From Lewinellaceae bacterium (lineage in GTDB: Bacteria; Bacteroidota; Bacteroidia; Chitinophagales; Saprospiraceae): a stretch of 64,000 nucleotides of DNA. The notes under the pieces were generated by a model. It had not been told where the DNA came from. It made no database searches and saw nothing but the letters and a program-made list of their open reading frames with translations. Position 1 is the stretch's first letter. The number at the start of each line of letters is the position of its first letter. Location: positions 57,418-121,417 of the forward strand of contig JACJYA010000020.1 in assembly GCA_020636315.1 (NCBI GenBank), read 5' to 3'. Position numbers and translations under genes: made by a program. Positions 1 to 8,231 of this stretch are shown piece by piece.

Positions 1-1620
1 ACCACCTGAACAGGCTTCCACCAGAAGGGCCTGCCCGGCCAGTTGTTCGTCCAGTTGAATGTGGAGTTTCCCATTTGAAGTGGGTTTTACAACCGACAGG
101 GCCAACTGCCCGGAAAGGGTATAGATACGAACCGAATCAACCTCGCCCCCGCCCTGCGCAAAGTGAAGGGTGATCAGGCCGGAAGTTGGGTTTGGGAAAA
201 CCTCAAAGGAAAACTCCGGTGACTGAGGGCCGGAAGAGGAGGTCGGCATAACATATTGCACCGCCGTACTGGCGAGGAATGCATCCGTTTTGTTTTCAGG
301 GCTGGCTTCCAGGGTTATTGCTCCACCCGGCCCGAAGGAGGCCGTCCGGTAGAATGCTCCGGTAGAAATGAGGTTGTCGCCATCCGCAGCAATGCTCCAG
401 ATCACATCATCTGCCGGGCCGCCCATGGATTGAGCCCACCGCAGTTCGCCATCCGGAGAGTACTGGGCGATGAAGGCGTCGCTCATCCCCCGCGAAGTGA
501 GCACCAGAGGGCCGAAATGGCCGGCCGACTGAAATATTCCGCCGGTTAAGATCTCTCCTTGTTCGTTACAACCGACACCATAAATTCGGTCGGAGGCAAC
601 ACCTCCTCCGCTCCTGACCCACTCAACGGTACCATTGCTGCTGAATTTGGAGAGAAAAAAGTCCTCCCCTCCACGCGATTCAATATTGAAGTTGCCGGTG
701 CTGATGTCCGCTGAAAAACTGCCGGCAACGATCAGCCCCTGGTTTTCATCCATACACATCGAACGAACAAACAATTCTCCGCTCCCGCTCAATGTATTAG
801 CCCAGGCGAGGTTTCCCTCCTCATCGTATTTTGCCAGAAAGCTATCTGAATAACCGGAAGCGTCAAGGTTTTGCCCTCCGAGAGCAATACTTCCCCGGAA
901 GGAGCCACTGAGATAGACTTCACCCGCCGCGCCGGCCACTATTGCCATTCCCCTTTCATTTTGTTCTCCCCCACCGCTTAGGGCCCACTGCGCCTCTCCC
1001 TCGGGATTGTATTTCGCGATAAAAACATCCTGTCCTCCCCTGGACTGGATCTCATGCCCTCCGAAGTTGGCGGTTCCTTCAAATTCTCCGCAGACATATA
1101 TTTGCCCCTGGGGGCCGACGGAGATACTGCGCCCAACATCCCCCAGCAGGGCTCCATCACCACCGGCTCGCCTGCCCCAAATCACACTTCCATCCGTATC
1201 GAGCTTCAGCAGGAACATGTCGTGGTAGCCGGAAGAATTAAGGGTAACCTCATCGAAGCTGACGGATTCGCCGAAGTAGCCTGTGATGTAAACGGCATCA
1301 TTGCCGGGATCAACGGCAATGGAAAGCCCGTAAATATAGCTTGAGGAAAAAGACTGTTTGGCCCAGATCACATTTCCAGACTGATCCCAGCGCGCGATGT
1401 AAATATTATTGGTTCCATCCGAAGAAGCCAGTTGAAAAGAGCCAAGGCCGATACTGCCCTGATAATTGCCGACAGAATAGATGTTGGAACTGCCGTCACT
1501 GGCCACGGCAAACCCCTGTTCGTTACCTGGCCCTCCGACCTGTTGAACCCAATTCAACGACTGAGCATTCGCACCCATATACACCAGCACTGCAGCAATC
1601 AGCATCACCCGGTTTTTCAT
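1..1620 (-). CDS. T9SS-sorted beta-propeller repeat (SBBP-like) secreted protein, 3' end cut by the window
   Basis: Reads leftward from ATG at 1620 and is still open at base 1, so the last few residues are missing; about 540 codons are visible. It begins with a signal peptide (MKNRVMLIAAVLVYMGANAQ) and continues with about nine repeats of roughly 45-50 residues, each with a pattern like VYITGYF..., then FDEVTL, then DMFLLKLDTDGSVIW. This is the SBBP beta-propeller style common in Bacteroidota surface proteins. The C-terminus (FEVFPNPTSGLITLHF and following) is a type A T9SS sorting domain. Inference: the protein crosses the outer membrane through T9SS and is surface-anchored or released. The ligand is unknown. 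No other gene shares the transcript inside the window. Confidence 0.85.
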   Translation of the reverse strand, partial: MKNRVMLIAAVLVYMGANAQSLNWVQQVGGPGNEQGFAVASDGSSNIYSVGNYQGSIGLGSFQLASSDGTNNIYIARWDQSGNVIWAKQSFSSSYIYGLSIAVDPGNDAVYITGYFGESVSFDEVTLNSSGYHDMFLLKLDTDGSVIWGRRAGGDGALLGDVGRSISVGPQGQIYVCGEFEGTANFGGHEIQSRGGQDVFIAKYNPEGEAQWALSGGGEQNERGMAIVAGAAGEVYLSGSFRGSIALGGQNLDASGYSDSFLAKYDEEGNLAWANTLSGSGELFVRSMCMDENQGLIVAGSFSADISTGNFNIESRGGEDFFLSKFSSNGTVEWVRSGGGVASDRIYGVGCNEQGEILTGGIFQSAGHFGPLVLTSRGMSDAFIAQYSPDGELRWAQSMGGPADDVIWSIAADGDNLISTGAFYRTASFGPGGAITLEASPENKTDAFLASTAVQYVMPTSSSGPQSPEFSFEVFPNPTSGLITLHFAQGGGEVDSVRIYTLSGQLALSVVKPTSNGKLHIQLDEQLAGQALLVEACSGG

Positions 1621-1721
1621 AACCTGAAAAAGTTAAATGATCGTTTAACGAAGGGCAGGGCAAACGGAGGAGAGCATAAAAAATCAGTTGCTAAAGCTAA
1701 GATAAGGGTATTTTGATCAAC

Positions 1722-1761
1722 CCAAAAAAGAAAAGGGCCATTTAACATGCTTAAATGGCCC
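1722..1761 (-). terminator. Intrinsic terminator after the fungalysin-like protease gene
   Basis: Perfect 11-bp stem GGGCCATTTAA (1735-1745) with TTAAATGGCCC (1751-1761) and a 5-nt loop. On the minus strand it is followed by a U-rich tract (complement of 1722-1734). It lies 26 nt past the stop of the 1787-4645 gene. A second 9-bp inverted pair, TTGATCAAC (1713-1721) and GTTGATCAA (1771-1779), encloses the hairpin. Confidence 0.85.
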
Positions 1762-1786
1762 AATTGAAATGTTGATCAATCCTTTC

Positions 1787-4645
1787 TCAACAGTCCTGGT
1801 CCAGGTCGATATCGATAGATATCCGCCGAACCGTGACCTTTTTGACCTTCCCATCAGGGATGTCGATGTCGAGGCAGTCCAGTAAGCGCCGGGCATTGTC
1901 CTTGCAATCGCCCGCTGCTTCACCTGGTGTTTCCCTGGGCGCCTTTTTCATCCCCGGGTCTATGTGATACGACATTCCGCCAATGGGAAAGTCATTGACA
2001 TAGGCATAGATGGTGAATTCCTGGACTCCACCCAGCTCCTGCGGAGTGAAATCTTCCCCGGCTTCCAAAGTGAAAATGATTTCTTTCTGCTCTTTAGCGC
2101 CGAGAGAGAACCGTTCGCCTCCGGCATTCAGGAATTTCACCTTCCACCCTTTTTTGACCAGGATGTCCGGCAATTTAGGTTCCAGCCGGGCCTTTCCCGG
2201 TAACAGGTAAGGATTGGTGAACCAGAAGCGCCTTCTGATGAAAGCCCGCACCAGTTCTGCGAACCCTCCTCCGCCTGGTACGGGGGCCACGTTCCGCTGG
2301 GCAATATTGTTATCGAACGGCACCAGCCTCCAGTGTGGGATCGTCTGGGCGCCGGTGATGTTGTTGGTGTTACTGGGGTCACCGTCGGCCTCCACTACGG
2401 CCAGCAGGCATTCGTGCCCTTCTATGGCCGGCGTCCAGGCAAAAGGCCCGACTACCGTTACCCCTCCGGAAGCAATACTGCCGGCCGGCAACTGAGCCGT
2501 AGTCATGGATTGCCAGCTATCCGGCCAGACCAGCCCGACGCCGGGGATATTGTGAAAACCTTTGACCACCACATTATTCGCGGTTTGGGTTCCCCGGTTG
2601 CGTACGCGGACGTACATGTAGTTCGTCACGCCAACCACCGGAGTTTCATGGGCCAGGCCGCCGTCAGCGGACAACCGGTTCCACATATCCGTGGTGTTCC
2701 AGAAATTCTGCTGAAACTGGTATTCTCCATTCCGGCCATCGTTGATAAAGACATCGACATCCGGAGGGTCGCCAACGGTAGTTACCGGAGTGGGGGCGCC
2801 GGTGGGTTGGTAAGCTCCCTGCCGCTCAAATGCCCAGCGGATCACTTTATGGAAAGCACCACCGGGATGCCCCTCAAAATCAACCGTTCCAAGGTCGGCA
2901 TTCTGGATGGCGAGGGCAAAATCCTCGGGGTCTGTCGGGTTGGTCCCTGGTGTGAGGGTTCCTACCGCGCTGAAGATCAGGAAACTCAAATATCTGGCAA
3001 CAAACTCACGGACGACTGCATCGGGGTGGTCTCCACCACAGGAGCGATACGCCCGGAATAGCGTGGTGGACAGGATCTGTTCGCTGTTGTAGCCACCGAC
3101 ATCATTGGCTCCGCCCCAGGCCCAGCCGCTGGCTATGGCCCGGTCGTGCCTTCTGTTGATGCCGATCGCCAGGGTCTCCCAGGGGAAGGTATCGAACCGC
3201 CGGGAAGGGTCCGTCCGAAGGAGGCTGTTCGGGTCTCCCAGAATGGCGGCAAGGCTGTCTCCGCAACTGTGGGCGAAGCCAAAATTAGCGGAGTTGACAT
3301 GGTCCCATAAAATGGCATGGCCGAACTCGTGTAAGGTAACCCTCCAGTTGGTGGCCATCCCAACCGGCTGGCCCGATTGGGCAAGGGTGAAACGAAAGCC
3401 GTCGGAACCGTTGCCCAGCCCGTTGCCCGGCGCCTGAGCATTGGGGTCAGTGGAACTCCCATTGATCGTTGCCCGGTGATCCACCCGGACCGGAAATGTC
3501 GTCCCGTCAAAATAGGTGTTGAGGTTGAACCCCATATCCTGCATCATCCGGAAGAGGCGGTCGCAGTGATAGTACGCATTGACCGCGCTGAAATCATCCG
3601 TCCTCACATTGTAAAGGAAGTTGCCGGTTGCTTCCGTGGGGATTGCCGGGCTGGGAGAAGAAACATCCACTACCTGCACAAACTCACCTTCCAGTTCATC
3701 TCCGGGGGCGTCCACGCCATCCAGAGTTACCAGGTCTCTTAACGGATTGAGCACCGCATTGGAAGAACCGGGAAGGATGGTGGTATCCGCCGTTTTGGTC
3801 AGCGGGTCAATGGTGTAAACATAACCGGTGGCATTATCCACCAAAGCCCTCAGATAGAGGACGGAACCAGTAGTTGGCTCAATGAATGCCCTCCAGTTGT
3901 AATCCTCCTCTCCCGAAACGGGGAGGGTGAAATGCACCTCATAAACGATGTAGTAGGCTCCGGCCTTAATTTTCCGGTTCACTGCCGGAAGAGGAAGCGT
4001 CGGAGCAGGCCCTTCGAGGGGGGCCTTTTCATCGTGGCTTTGGGGCAGCCGCTGTTTGGGGTCGTAACGATAAATGATCAGCCGGACCCCATTGATCCTG
4101 GGTTGGGCCAGCCGCTCCTTTTCCTTTTTGCCGCCTTTAAAATCTTCGGCTTTTATGCCCAGCATATCGGCCAATTCTCCGGAAGAGAGTTTCTTTTTTT
4201 CAGAAGCGAACCCAATGGGGTCTTCTTTGGAGAGGATCTCCACTTCCACGCCGTATTTCAAAGTGCTTACCGAACTACTCACCCGCATGGGATCATGGTG
4301 GACAGACACTGCAACGCCCGAATGCCAGATGGGCAGGCCATGGTGGGTTTGTACATACTCGATGGTGGTGGTGCCGAGTGTGCGTTTTTCTCCCGCAACC
4401 CGAAGCTCATTGCCGAGCTGCAGGTCCGGTTTTTCCAACGGGCCCTCCTGTAGGTGCCCAAGTGCTTCGGGAGGGACTTCGAAAATGGGAGCGGCTCCCT
4501 CTACATAGCTCGCAGAAAGGGCCAGAGGAGATGCCGCTGCGAAATTGCTCTCGGGGAGATAAGGCTCCTGAAGATGCTGGATCTGCCGGACCCTGCCCTC
4601 CTTGTCCTTTCGCAATTTTACATTAGGTGTGATCTTGAATGGCAT
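1787..4645 (-). CDS. Fungalysin/thermolysin-like (M36-type) zinc metalloprotease with FTP propeptide and CARDB-like domain
   Basis: 952 aa. The N-terminal third resembles an FTP/PepSY inhibitory propeptide (TIEYVQTHHGLPIWHSGVAV near residue 95-115). A zinc-binding HEFGH helix lies near residues 437-441 and is followed by HSCGDSLAAILGDP. In M4/M36 enzymes the third zinc ligand is a Glu in an ExxxD helix about 20-60 residues after the first His; here the matching helix seems to carry GDSLA, so that ligand is uncertain. Residues around 640-760 look like a CARDB/Ig module (VRVRNRGTQTANNVVVKG). There is no signal peptide at the chosen start and no T9SS tail, which is odd for this family. It is probably a peptidase; its location is unclear. 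Confidence 0.75.
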   Translation of the reverse strand: MPFKITPNVKLRKDKEGRVRQIQHLQEPYLPESNFAAASPLALSASYVEGAAPIFEVPPEALGHLQEGPLEKPDLQLGNELRVAGEKRTLGTTTIEYVQTHHGLPIWHSGVAVSVHHDPMRVSSSVSTLKYGVEVEILSKEDPIGFASEKKKLSSGELADMLGIKAEDFKGGKKEKERLAQPRINGVRLIIYRYDPKQRLPQSHDEKAPLEGPAPTLPLPAVNRKIKAGAYYIVYEVHFTLPVSGEEDYNWRAFIEPTTGSVLYLRALVDNATGYVYTIDPLTKTADTTILPGSSNAVLNPLRDLVTLDGVDAPGDELEGEFVQVVDVSSPSPAIPTEATGNFLYNVRTDDFSAVNAYYHCDRLFRMMQDMGFNLNTYFDGTTFPVRVDHRATINGSSTDPNAQAPGNGLGNGSDGFRFTLAQSGQPVGMATNWRVTLHEFGHAILWDHVNSANFGFAHSCGDSLAAILGDPNSLLRTDPSRRFDTFPWETLAIGINRRHDRAIASGWAWGGANDVGGYNSEQILSTTLFRAYRSCGGDHPDAVVREFVARYLSFLIFSAVGTLTPGTNPTDPEDFALAIQNADLGTVDFEGHPGGAFHKVIRWAFERQGAYQPTGAPTPVTTVGDPPDVDVFINDGRNGEYQFQQNFWNTTDMWNRLSADGGLAHETPVVGVTNYMYVRVRNRGTQTANNVVVKGFHNIPGVGLVWPDSWQSMTTAQLPAGSIASGGVTVVGPFAWTPAIEGHECLLAVVEADGDPSNTNNITGAQTIPHWRLVPFDNNIAQRNVAPVPGGGGFAELVRAFIRRRFWFTNPYLLPGKARLEPKLPDILVKKGWKVKFLNAGGERFSLGAKEQKEIIFTLEAGEDFTPQELGGVQEFTIYAYVNDFPIGGMSYHIDPGMKKAPRETPGEAAGDCKDNARRLLDCLDIDIPDGKVKKVTVRRISIDIDLDQDC

Positions 4646-5157
4646 GATACATTAGTTTAAGGGGTTAAGAATTGAAAAGAAATTGAATTTTATCCTGACA
4701 AAAGGAGAGGGTAGAATGCTCCGGGCTATAGCGGCCCTGCCGGCTTTTTCTCAACAGGGATCAGGCCGATTGGGATTGCGGAGATTTTGAAGCAAATAGA
4801 AAGAGGGGGTAGAAAAGGGAAAGGGCAGGCTTCCCAAAAAACGGTTGTTCTTTGATTCATTGGTTTTTATTTGGGGTGATGAGTATCCGGACGATTCAAT
4901 TACAACCCATTCTGATTGAATGTGGCCGGAGTTTTTTTCCGAAGCTCCGGCTATATCGTTTTGTCCAGGCGCTCATTTTACATCAAACGCCATTCAAGCT
5001 AAGTTTTTTAAAGATAAAAGTCAAACGCTTTGGTATAGTTCCCTCCGAAAGGGCGCAAGGTTCCTGAAAAAAGCAGAAATTTTGAACACCTTTCCCGAAA
5101 TAAGGTTAAAAACACCGGATTCCTGTCGCAATTGCACAACCTAAATATTTCCACAAA
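4646..5157. other. Intergenic region between divergent genes
   Basis: 512 bp between the divergently transcribed protease (minus) and the exported protein (plus). It must hold both promoters, but no clear TTG/TAnnTTTG pair is visible. The only structure seen is a 7-bp inverted repeat GCCGGAG (4925-4931) and CTCCGGC (4945-4951). Open frames here are short and have no recognisable features. Confidence 0.5.
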
Positions 5158-6327
5158 ATGAAAATTGTTTTTTTTACACTCTTCCTGGCCATTTCCTTTT
5201 CCTGGATTGCCCATGGCCAGTATGCCACTGTCAACTTCGATTATGAAAAAGCGCGCTTTGGAGAAAACCAGCCCCTGCCTGCCGAGACGCCCATTGTATT
5301 CACCGGCCCGATAGAGGCTAACATCGACATTGTGGAAGTGCGGATATTTGCCCCAAAGGGAAAAGATAACAGAGCACCGCTGGCCGTTGCCGACTGGAAA
5401 CGCCCCAGGGATAAAAACGGAGCGACCAACTTCAATGTCCTGACAAATTACAAACTGAGGGCTTCCAAGAAGTACGACATCGAGGTTACTTATTTCCGCC
5501 CGGCTACCGATAAAGAACGGCAGGCGCTTATCAGCCGCCTCACACAGTCCATAGATACTTACCTGGACAGCCAGATGGGCAACAACAGCAACCGCATTTC
5601 CTTCCAGAAATCCGCAAAGAAGATCTTGCGGGATATGAACCAACTGGCGTCATCTGTCCTCTCTGAATACCGGCGGCGGAGTGACGAGCCCTTCCCTCCT
5701 TTTTCTGAACTGGTAAAAATGAAAACCGAGCAGATAGAATCTGTAAACCTGAGCAAAGCCGGAGCGGAAACGGATGGCTCCACTCCGGCCAAAGCCGGGC
5801 AGCGGCAGAAACTGATCGAAGAATTGCGGGCGCTGGCCGCCATGGAAATTGAAGCTATGGCCGGCCCCAACCTGCTCATCTTTGCCGACAGCCGTTATGT
5901 GGAAGATTATCAGACGGAAGACAAGGCCGGGTATTTCGCCGTCAATGCCGGCTATGGAGGGGTATATCTCGGCGGCAACCTGGAAAACCTGGACTATGGC
6001 ACAGCCCCTTACCTGGGCCTTTCCTTTCCCCTTTCCACCAGTACCATCGCCCCCCGTTTTCTGCGCAACGCCTCCATCACCATGGGCGTTTTCACCCGCA
6101 ATTTTGACGGTGAGAACAACAAAGAGATCAGCGGGCCGCTCATCGGCCGCCCTTTTTACCTGGGGCTGGATTACAAGTTGTTCCAGTTCGTTCGCTTCAA
6201 CGCCGGCGGCGCCATCCTGGAAGAACCGGAAACAACAGGCGTCGAAGACAGCAATAAAAGAATATTCCTCCAGCCTTTCATCGGGCTGAGCGCTAAGGTG
6301 AATTTGAGCCTGTCGCTGGATAAGTGA
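5158..6327 (+). CDS. Exported protein of unknown function with a barrel-like C-terminus
   Basis: 389 aa, not recognised as a named family. Residues 1-20 form a signal peptide (ends SWIAHGQ). Residues 22-115 look like a beta-rich Ig-like segment (EVRIFAPKGKD, LRASKKYDIEVTYF). Residues 120-230 are helical and charged. The last ~130 residues alternate glycine and aromatic residues (YFAVNAGYGGVYLGGNL, FYLGLDYKLFQFVRFNAGG) as in small outer-membrane barrels. It lies 169 bp upstream of the ECF sigma gene on the same strand, so it may belong to that transcript. Likely envelope-located; function unknown. Confidence 0.7.
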   Translation: MKIVFFTLFLAISFSWIAHGQYATVNFDYEKARFGENQPLPAETPIVFTGPIEANIDIVEVRIFAPKGKDNRAPLAVADWKRPRDKNGATNFNVLTNYKLRASKKYDIEVTYFRPATDKERQALISRLTQSIDTYLDSQMGNNSNRISFQKSAKKILRDMNQLASSVLSEYRRRSDEPFPPFSELVKMKTEQIESVNLSKAGAETDGSTPAKAGQRQKLIEELRALAAMEIEAMAGPNLLIFADSRYVEDYQTEDKAGYFAVNAGYGGVYLGGNLENLDYGTAPYLGLSFPLSTSTIAPRFLRNASITMGVFTRNFDGENNKEISGPLIGRPFYLGLDYKLFQFVRFNAGGAILEEPETTGVEDSNKRIFLQPFIGLSAKVNLSLSLDK

Positions 6328-6496
6328 CCCTCCTGTTGCCTTTTTCAGCGGAAACCTGCTCGCCAAAGAAAGCTTGTGCTGCCGGCTTATAAATCCCGGC
6401 ACAAGAGGGAAATTTTTACAGGAAAGAAGGCTTACAAAAGCGAAAAATCAATAAATTCCCCATTCATCTGATAACCAACCCCGATAATCCCGATCT

Positions 6497-7051
6497 ATGA
6501 GCAGAGAGCAGGAGTGGCTGAAAGAGCTGCAGGCTGGTAAGAGGGAGGCGTATGAAAAAGTTTACCGCCGGCACTACCGCATGGTGGAAAGCCTGGTCTT
6601 GCGCATGGGAGGGGATGGAGAGGATGCTCAGGATATTTTTCAGGAATCACTTTTTGCCCTGATACAAAATATCCGGAAACCGGGCTTTCAGCTGAATGGC
6701 AAGATCAGCACACTGTTGTATGCCATTGCCCGAAACATCTGGCTGAAGAAGAGAGCCTCGGAAAAGGTGAAAGCCGGAAATGCCGGCGGCCTGGCCGAGA
6801 ACCTTCCTCAGGAAGGCAGCCCGCGAGAAGCTGAAGAAAGAGAGGCGCTGATCCGGCTGGTCACTAAAAGCCTGAATGACCTGGAAGAGGACTGCCGGGA
6901 AGTACTTCGCTATTCTTTCTACCAGAACCTCCCGCAGGCCGAGATCGCCAGGCTGATGGGCTATTCGGAGGCTTTTGTAAAGGTGAAGAAATTCCGGTGC
7001 CTGGAGTATTTGCGGAGGATTGTTCGGGATAGCCAGGATCGTACAGAATGA
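6497..7051 (+). CDS. ECF-type RNA polymerase sigma-70 factor
   Basis: 184 aa, normal for group 4 sigma factors. Region 2 is at about residues 15-60 (YEKVYRRHYRMVESLVLRMG, then DAQDIFQESLFALIQNI). Region 4 is at about 130-180 (LEEDCREVLRYSFYQNLPQ, then a helix-turn-helix IARLMGYSEAFVKVKKFRCL). There is no region 3. The next gene has the layout of its anti-sigma partner, 182 bp downstream on the same strand. It should direct RNA polymerase to a dedicated set of promoters; the trigger and regulon are unknown. Inference from family and context: it answers an envelope signal sensed through the downstream membrane protein. Confidence 0.9.
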   Translation: MSREQEWLKELQAGKREAYEKVYRRHYRMVESLVLRMGGDGEDAQDIFQESLFALIQNIRKPGFQLNGKISTLLYAIARNIWLKKRASEKVKAGNAGGLAENLPQEGSPREAEEREALIRLVTKSLNDLEEDCREVLRYSFYQNLPQAEIARLMGYSEAFVKVKKFRCLEYLRRIVRDSQDRTE

Positions 7052-7233
7052 GGTTGGATGGCTATATTGTTGTATGGTTAAATGGATAGTAGTTGGACAC
7101 AATGGGCGTAACAATATTACCATATAACAATTGCCACAGGAATAGAACCAAAAAGGCATGCCCTCGAATTAGTAATAATTAAATGTGTCCAACTGCTTCC
7201 AGATGGCTTACAAAAGTATTTACTCAAAACTAT

Positions 7234-8043
7234 ATGAACAGGGAGCCCTACATAGAACAGATCCACCAGTACCTATCCGGTGAACTGGACGCTGCCGCGA
7301 GGAAGTCCTTCGAAGAGGCCCTGGAAAAGGACGAAGCGCTGAAAGAAGCCTTCCTTTTCGAGCAGCAACTTCTGGGCGCCCTGGAGCAATCCTTCGACCA
7401 ACGGGCCAGGGAAGACATCAGCCAGGTGCACCAGCAACTCAGGGCAGAAGGATTCTTTTCTGCATCCCGCGGCAAGGCCGGGAAACTGAGCGTGCTGCGT
7501 GTTGCCGCGGCGGCGGCGGCCCTTGCTGCACTGTGCGCCGGCATCTGGTGGTTCGCCCTGAGGCCGCAGCCCTTTGAGCCGCAAGTGGCCTTTCAGCAGC
7601 ATTTCCGGCCGGAAGAAGAACAGGCGGGAAGGATCATCGAAGGGCTTACCTCCGTCGGCTTTGCTCCGGAGATGAACCCTACGGACAGCCTGAGGGAAGC
7701 CCTGGTGCTCTATCGGAAGGAAGATTATCCGGCGGCATTCCTTGCCCTCTCCTATTTTCTGGACAACCATCCTCAAAACGATACGGCGCAGTTTTTCCTC
7801 GCCTTAACGGAAATGTCTCTATCGAATTTCGACTCAGCGGCAAGGCTGCTTTCCGGCTTTTCCAACCCCGGCAACCCTGAAATGGAAAAAGAAGCCCGAT
7901 GGTATCTGGCGCTTTGCTTCCTGCAATCGGAAGGGCGCAGGGAAGATGCCCGGAAGCTCCTGGAAACGCTGGCGGAAGATGAAGCGTTCGGCCAACAGAT
8001 GCAGGCCAGGGAGTTGCTTGGCCGGTTGCCTCCCAAAGATTAA
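7234..8043 (+). CDS. Single-pass membrane TPR protein, probable anti-sigma partner
   Basis: 269 aa from ATG at 7234. An in-frame ATG at 7183 would add 17 residues with no known feature, so the internal start, which opens MNREPYIEQIHQYLSGELD, is preferred. The N-terminal ~80 residues are helical and acidic, like the sigma-binding segment of Bacteroidota anti-sigma proteins (HQYLSGELDAAARKSFEEAL). One membrane helix lies at about 85-106 (LRVAAAAAALAALCAGIWW). The rest is periplasmic TPR-like helices (ALVLYRKEDYPAAFLALSYF). There is no zinc-binding HCC motif. Position directly after the sigma gene supports a regulatory role; sigma binding is inferred. Confidence 0.7.
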   Translation: MNREPYIEQIHQYLSGELDAAARKSFEEALEKDEALKEAFLFEQQLLGALEQSFDQRAREDISQVHQQLRAEGFFSASRGKAGKLSVLRVAAAAAALAALCAGIWWFALRPQPFEPQVAFQQHFRPEEEQAGRIIEGLTSVGFAPEMNPTDSLREALVLYRKEDYPAAFLALSYFLDNHPQNDTAQFFLALTEMSLSNFDSAARLLSGFSNPGNPEMEKEARWYLALCFLQSEGRREDARKLLETLAEDEAFGQQMQARELLGRLPPKD

Positions 8044-8231
8044 GAGGTGCTGAAGGTGTGCCTGGTGGAGAGGGTTATACCGTCTCTTCGAGCCGGTTAT
8101 AATTGTTGTCTTGAGGTGGGCTGGAGGATGGTTATATTGTTGCCTGAATGAGCCCCGGATGGATGGTTGCCTTTTAGAGGTGGTTGGATGTTATTCAAAC
8201 GCTGTCTCCGGGAAGAACCAATGAAGTCTTT

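Noticed and set aside
4852..5144. Two overlapping short open frames (71-74 codons) in the 4646-5157 gap
   Set aside because: No recognisable features, low-quality starts, and the second runs nearly up to the start of the next gene where a promoter is expected.
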